Assembly (NCBI GenBank): GCA_017512745.1
Contig: JAFWEV010000012.1
Coordinates: forward strand, 1-35,500
Origin: Oscillospiraceae bacterium
Lineage (GTDB): Bacteria; Bacillota; Clostridia; Oscillospirales; Ruminococcaceae
Direction of reading: 5' to 3'
Length of the DNA stretch: 35,500 bases
The notes under the pieces are model-generated. The model had not been told where the DNA came from, searched no databases, and saw only the letters and a program-made list of their open reading frames with translations. The translations under genes were made by a program, and so were the position numbers. Positions 32,015 to 35,500 of this stretch are shown here, in pieces (the first letter of the stretch is position 1; the number at the start of each line of letters is the position of its first letter).

Positions 32015-34600
32015 ATGAACTGGAAAAGATTATTGAGTATACTGCTGGCCGCAGTAATGATGCTGGGAATCCTGCCTCTCGGACAGGCGGTATATGCCGA
32101 TGATCCTGAAGTCATCACTGAAATATATCTTACGAGTGAAACCGTATCCGTGAGCCCGGGACCGCTTCCTGCATTTGAGGTGAAGTCGGAGACAGTGGGG
32201 CTCAATGAGATAGAGGCGTATGATGCCGTTACGCATAATACGCGCTGGGAATTCCAGCTTAAGGGAATAGACAGATGGGATTCATTCGGATCTGAGGAGC
32301 CGGTCGCGGTGGAAGACGGCACGACCCGCTATTCCATGCATCTGCCACTTACCACCAATTATCACAAGTATGTGTTCGATGAGAATATAAAGATCTATTT
32401 TAACGGTGTCGATTTGACAACAATCGGAAATTCAAAGATCAAGGCGTTCAGCGAATCTTCTGTCAACATTAATATCGATCTCGGAACTGCCGGAGCGGAA
32501 CTGCATAAGTATAAACTGACATATGATCCGAACAGCGGATCCGGTACAATGACGCCGAAAGACGCATATGAAGGCGATGAAGTTGAGCTACCATACTGCC
32601 AGTTTACGCCTCCCGAAGGAATGATCTTCGACTACTGGGAGATCGACGGACAGAAATACAATCCTAAAGATAAGATAACTATGGACGGCAATAAGACTGC
32701 ACTGGCCGTCTGGAAAGTGAGTTATTATATACGCCTCTCCAAGGCAAAGATGATCCCCGGAACCATAGATGACTCAATGTGCGCGAATAACCTGTATTTC
32801 AGTTCCCTGGATCAGCAGAAATACACCGTCAGTTTCTGGAGAGTCTTCGATCTGACGGATGAAAGCCTGAATATAGGCAGTGAAGGCCCTGGCTCAAATC
32901 ACGTGGATATGCAGTATCCTCATGCCTATAACTTTGTCGCGGGTCATGAATACGCCATTGAATTCAGATTCGATGCGATATCGCCTTACGAGTATGACGA
33001 AGCCCACATGGAAACAGGTTCCCTGTTCTATCTGAACGGTGTTGAGACCGATATTTCAGCAGGAACGGCATTGTCTTTTTCCAAACTCCGCAGAGTAGTT
33101 CTGACGGCACAGTCCAGTGATGCGACGGCTGTTCCGAAGGATGCTTTGTATGTAGTCACAGCTACATCGCTTAATATCCGCGGAGAAGCCGGATTCTCCG
33201 GGCAGCGCGTCGGCGGGCTCAAGTTCGGGGATGTCATCAGGACAAAGGCGGAATGCGGTGACTGGGTACAGCTCGATACGGAAAGCACCGGATGGGTAAA
33301 CAGAAACTTTGTAGCACTGACATACAGCGAGGAGACGGCCATAGACCCCACAGAGTGTGCGGTCACGGCCAGTTCCCTCAATGTCCGCGAAGATATCTCG
33401 ACTGAATCAAACCGCATAGGCGGACTGAAACAGGGCGACGTAGTTCTCGTGACCGGTATAAGAACAGATGACGACGGAGCGAGATGGCTCGTTCTGGATT
33501 ATTACGGAGACGGCGAGCACAAACTCGGATATATTCTGGAAGAGTTCACAAACGGTCCCGAGGTTTTGCCGGATAATATTTCTCTGTATTCACTAGCATT
33601 CTTCTCGATGCCGGAAGGGGATATCAATCTCACGTCAATGCCTGTTATCTCAAGGGGCGACACAGTTGAAGTCACGGAAGACAATCTGACCCCCAACGAT
33701 GACGGAACGCTGACCGTGACCGTATTTCCCGATGACGGGTCCAATTTCAACAATATAACTGCGGAAGACATCACCCTTCCGGAAGACTCGAAGTATGTTG
33801 TCAAGGATGCCGTGCTTCAGGAGGACGGAAGTCTTGTGATCACTTTTGAGCAGAGAATGCTGAAGATCACATACGACGCTAACGGCGGAATACCTGGACC
33901 TGAATGGGTAGACTCGGTTCAGATCCCTTACGGCGAGAAGGCGGATGGCATTGTCGGAGTCCCGCCCGAGAGCCTTGTAAAAGCTCCGGAAGGTCAGGAA
34001 TTCGACGGATGGGATATCGGCGGAACCCAGTACCACGTCGGAGAGGGCATGGACATTGAGTACAAGGAAGACACTCTGATAAGGTGCCTGTGGAAAGACC
34101 TGCCAGTAGAGATCATTTATACGTTTGTTAACGGCGCGGACGGAGAGTGGACGAAGGGATCCGGGTCCGCGATGGACTATAAGATAACGCGAAATATCGA
34201 CGATAATATAACATTCTCGTTGTTCGACAGGATAGAAGTGGATGGCTCGGTGCTTGATCCTTCCTGCTACACGACAGCAGAAGGAAGTCTGAAAGCCTCT
34301 CTTAAATCTTCATATCTCGATACGCTGTCTGACGGCTCGCATGTAGTCGAGATCCATTTCGAGGACGGAAGTGCTGAAACGGAACTCACCGTAAAAGCGG
34401 CTCCTCCGCAGAGCTCCGTAACAGAGAGCAGTACGGGCGGTACACAGACAGTTGCTTCCGAAACTTCTTCAAAGCCTTCTGTATCACCGGCAACAGGCGA
34501 TTTCAGCAATGTAGGACCGTTTACGGGCCTCATGGCAGGTTCAATTGCAGGGGTAGGTCTGCTGCTGTATCTGCTCTGGAAGAGAAAGAATGACCGGTAA
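32015..34600 (+). CDS. Secreted surface protein with SH3b domains and SPATG sorting-like signal
   Basis: An 861-residue exported protein. A signal peptide runs to about residue 28 (cleavage after VYA). There are two YD(P/A)NxG-type bacterial repeat segments (about 168-235 and 617-694, the InlB B/Flg_new kind) and two adjacent SH3b domains (about 378-436 and 448-510: VVTATSLNIRGEAG... and AVTASSLNVREDI...), which usually bind cell-wall glycan or peptide. A Ser/Thr-rich linker leads to SPATGD (about 825-830), a hydrophobic stretch and KRKNDR, i.e. a sortase-like anchor. GGAGGG precedes the ATG at 32015; the in-frame ATG at 31979 is before the signal peptide. Function unknown. Confidence 0.82.
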   Translation: MNWKRLLSILLAAVMMLGILPLGQAVYADDPEVITEIYLTSETVSVSPGPLPAFEVKSETVGLNEIEAYDAVTHNTRWEFQLKGIDRWDSFGSEEPVAVEDGTTRYSMHLPLTTNYHKYVFDENIKIYFNGVDLTTIGNSKIKAFSESSVNINIDLGTAGAELHKYKLTYDPNSGSGTMTPKDAYEGDEVELPYCQFTPPEGMIFDYWEIDGQKYNPKDKITMDGNKTALAVWKVSYYIRLSKAKMIPGTIDDSMCANNLYFSSLDQQKYTVSFWRVFDLTDESLNIGSEGPGSNHVDMQYPHAYNFVAGHEYAIEFRFDAISPYEYDEAHMETGSLFYLNGVETDISAGTALSFSKLRRVVLTAQSSDATAVPKDALYVVTATSLNIRGEAGFSGQRVGGLKFGDVIRTKAECGDWVQLDTESTGWVNRNFVALTYSEETAIDPTECAVTASSLNVREDISTESNRIGGLKQGDVVLVTGIRTDDDGARWLVLDYYGDGEHKLGYILEEFTNGPEVLPDNISLYSLAFFSMPEGDINLTSMPVISRGDTVEVTEDNLTPNDDGTLTVTVFPDDGSNFNNITAEDITLPEDSKYVVKDAVLQEDGSLVITFEQRMLKITYDANGGIPGPEWVDSVQIPYGEKADGIVGVPPESLVKAPEGQEFDGWDIGGTQYHVGEGMDIEYKEDTLIRCLWKDLPVEIIYTFVNGADGEWTKGSGSAMDYKITRNIDDNITFSLFDRIEVDGSVLDPSCYTTAEGSLKASLKSSYLDTLSDGSHVVEIHFEDGSAETELTVKAAPPQSSVTESSTGGTQTVASETSSKPSVSPATGDFSNVGPFTGLMAGSIAGVGLLLYLLWKRKNDR

Positions 34601-34615
34601 AAACAGATAAAGATC

Positions 34616-34652
34616 CTGCTGCGGAAAAAAATGATTTCCGCAGCAGTTTTTT
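34616..34652 (+). terminator. Terminator after the surface-protein gene
   Basis: CTGCTGCGGAAA pairs with TTTCCGCAGCAG around a short A/T loop, followed by six T residues. Confidence 0.92.
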
Positions 34653-34727
34653 ATGCGATGGCAGTGTGGATGAACGGAATAGTATGAAAGAAAACACAAA
34701 ATAATGATTATCCCGAGCCTGGATATT

Positions 34728-34756
34728 TTGCCCTTGCCCGTCGATTATGGTAATAT
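34728..34756 (+). promoter_or_regulatory. Promoter of yebC
   Basis: TTGCCC (34728-34733), 17-base spacer, TAATAT (34751-34756) with TGG before it, about 36 bases before the yebC ATG. Confidence 0.6.
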
Positions 34757-34791
34757 ATATTAATGTATTACAGTTTGAAAGGATGATAATT

Positions 34792-35500
34792 ATGTCGGGC
34801 CATTCCAAGTGGCATAATATACAGAAGACGAAGGGGGCTGCGGATGCAAAGAGATCTGCGGTGTTCACCAAGATCGCACGTGAGCTCATCGTCGCTGTTA
34901 AGGAAGGCGGCAGCGGAGATCCCAATAACAATGCAAAGCTTGCTGCGGTAGTAGCGAAGGCAAAGGCAGCAAACATGCCGAACGACAACATAAAGAGAAC
35001 TATCGACAAGGCTCTCGGCTCAGGCAATCAGGACAACTTCGAGTCCGTGGTATATGAAGGATACGGTCCGAGCGGAGTTGCAGTCATAGTTGATGCGCTC
35101 ACAGACAACAGAAACCGCACGGCATCCGATGTCAGACATTACTTTGACAAGTTCGGCGGCAATCTCGGCCAGAACGGATGCGTCTCCTTCATGTTCTCTC
35201 AGAAGGGCGTCATCTGTTTTGATATGGAAGGCAAGGACGAGGATACAGTCATGGAAGACATCATGGACTGCGGAGCAGATGATGTCGTTTTTGAAGACGG
35301 AGAAGCTGTTGTATATACATCTGTTCCGGACTTCGGAGCTGTCAGAGACGGTCTTGAAGCAAAGGGATATGTCTTCACATCTGCACAGCTTGAAAAGATC
35401 CCGTCCAACTATGTAAGACTCAGCGGCGAAGATGATCTTAAGAACATGTCAAGACTTCTCGAGAATCTTGAGGATAATGATGATGTTCAGAATGTATGGC
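34792..35500 (+). CDS. yebC: YebC/PmpR-family protein, runs off the window
   Basis: The frame from the ATG at 34792 is open to the end of the window, giving 236 residues of a family that is usually about 240-250 long, so only a few residues and the stop are missing. MSGHSKWHNIQKTKGAADAKRS is the hallmark start; NMPNDNIKRTIDKALGSG, YEGYGPSGVAVIVDALTDNRNRT and FGGNLGQNGCVSFMF are all present. Such proteins bind nucleic acids or ribosomes and are called regulators or translation factors. GAAAGGATG is the ribosome site. No stop codon occurs inside the window, so a tool that needs one would miss this gene. Confidence 0.95.
   Translation, partial: MSGHSKWHNIQKTKGAADAKRSAVFTKIARELIVAVKEGGSGDPNNNAKLAAVVAKAKAANMPNDNIKRTIDKALGSGNQDNFESVVYEGYGPSGVAVIVDALTDNRNRTASDVRHYFDKFGGNLGQNGCVSFMFSQKGVICFDMEGKDEDTVMEDIMDCGADDVVFEDGEAVVYTSVPDFGAVRDGLEAKGYVFTSAQLEKIPSNYVRLSGEDDLKNMSRLLENLEDNDDVQNVW

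Overview
This is a gene-dense stretch of a mid-GC (roughly half G+C) chromosome from a low-complexity-envelope Gram-positive anaerobe, most likely a Clostridia member (Eubacteriales). The basis is inference from content: RecD2 and PcrA helicases, mini-RNase III, the YmfF/YmfH M16 pair, sigma-A type promoters with frequent TGn extended -10 boxes, strong AGGAGG ribosome sites, radical SAM enzymes, GntP/FGGY sugar genes and a sortase-like surface protein. I cannot name a genus. No phage, transposon, CRISPR array or obvious defence island is visible.

Layout. 1-1920: end of recD2, then pcp, a 45-residue membrane microprotein and a GNAT acetyltransferase joined by overlapping codons. 2011-4425: pcrA. 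4471-8521: a tightly packed run of tmk, a DUF2156 protein, a GNAT protein, mltG and a short alkyltransferase (MGMT-type) gene. 8614-11421: a two-gene glycerate/gluconate module (GntP permease and MOFRL glycerate 2-kinase) with its own promoter and terminators. 11420-14280 (minus strand): SDR oxidoreductase, dienelactone-hydrolase-like enzyme and an anaerobic-sulfatase-maturase-type radical SAM protein. 14386-14463: tRNA-Pro(GGG), followed by a truncated GH3 glycosidase remnant, then xylulokinase and a FucI-type sugar isomerase. 18144-23289 (minus strand): YtcJ-like amidohydrolase, MATE transporter and two tandem nucleoside hydrolases. 23413-27616: the two M16 peptidase-family proteins and a prolipoprotein diacylglyceryl transferase (lgt) that carries an unusual cytoplasmic tail of about 280 residues. 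27635-30033: rplU-rpmA behind a perfect consensus promoter and a leader, then obg and mrnC. 30088-31858: an unrecognised 305-residue protein and a membrane-anchored XRE regulator coupled to a 51-residue membrane protein. 32015-34600: an SH3b-containing surface protein with an SPATG sorting-like signal. 34792-end: yebC, running off the window.

Most of the window is core or ordinary accessory metabolism. The most unusual signals are the acidic-then-Lys/Ser-rich tail on Lgt; the two short membrane proteins coupled by start/stop overlaps; the GH3 remnant downstream of a tRNA gene; the overlapping divergent promoters between the SDR gene and tRNA-Pro; the absence of both the Prp protease gene and the L27 N-terminal extension; and the paired nucleoside hydrolases that both lack the usual HDP motif. 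I did not find a convincing wholly new multi-gene system.
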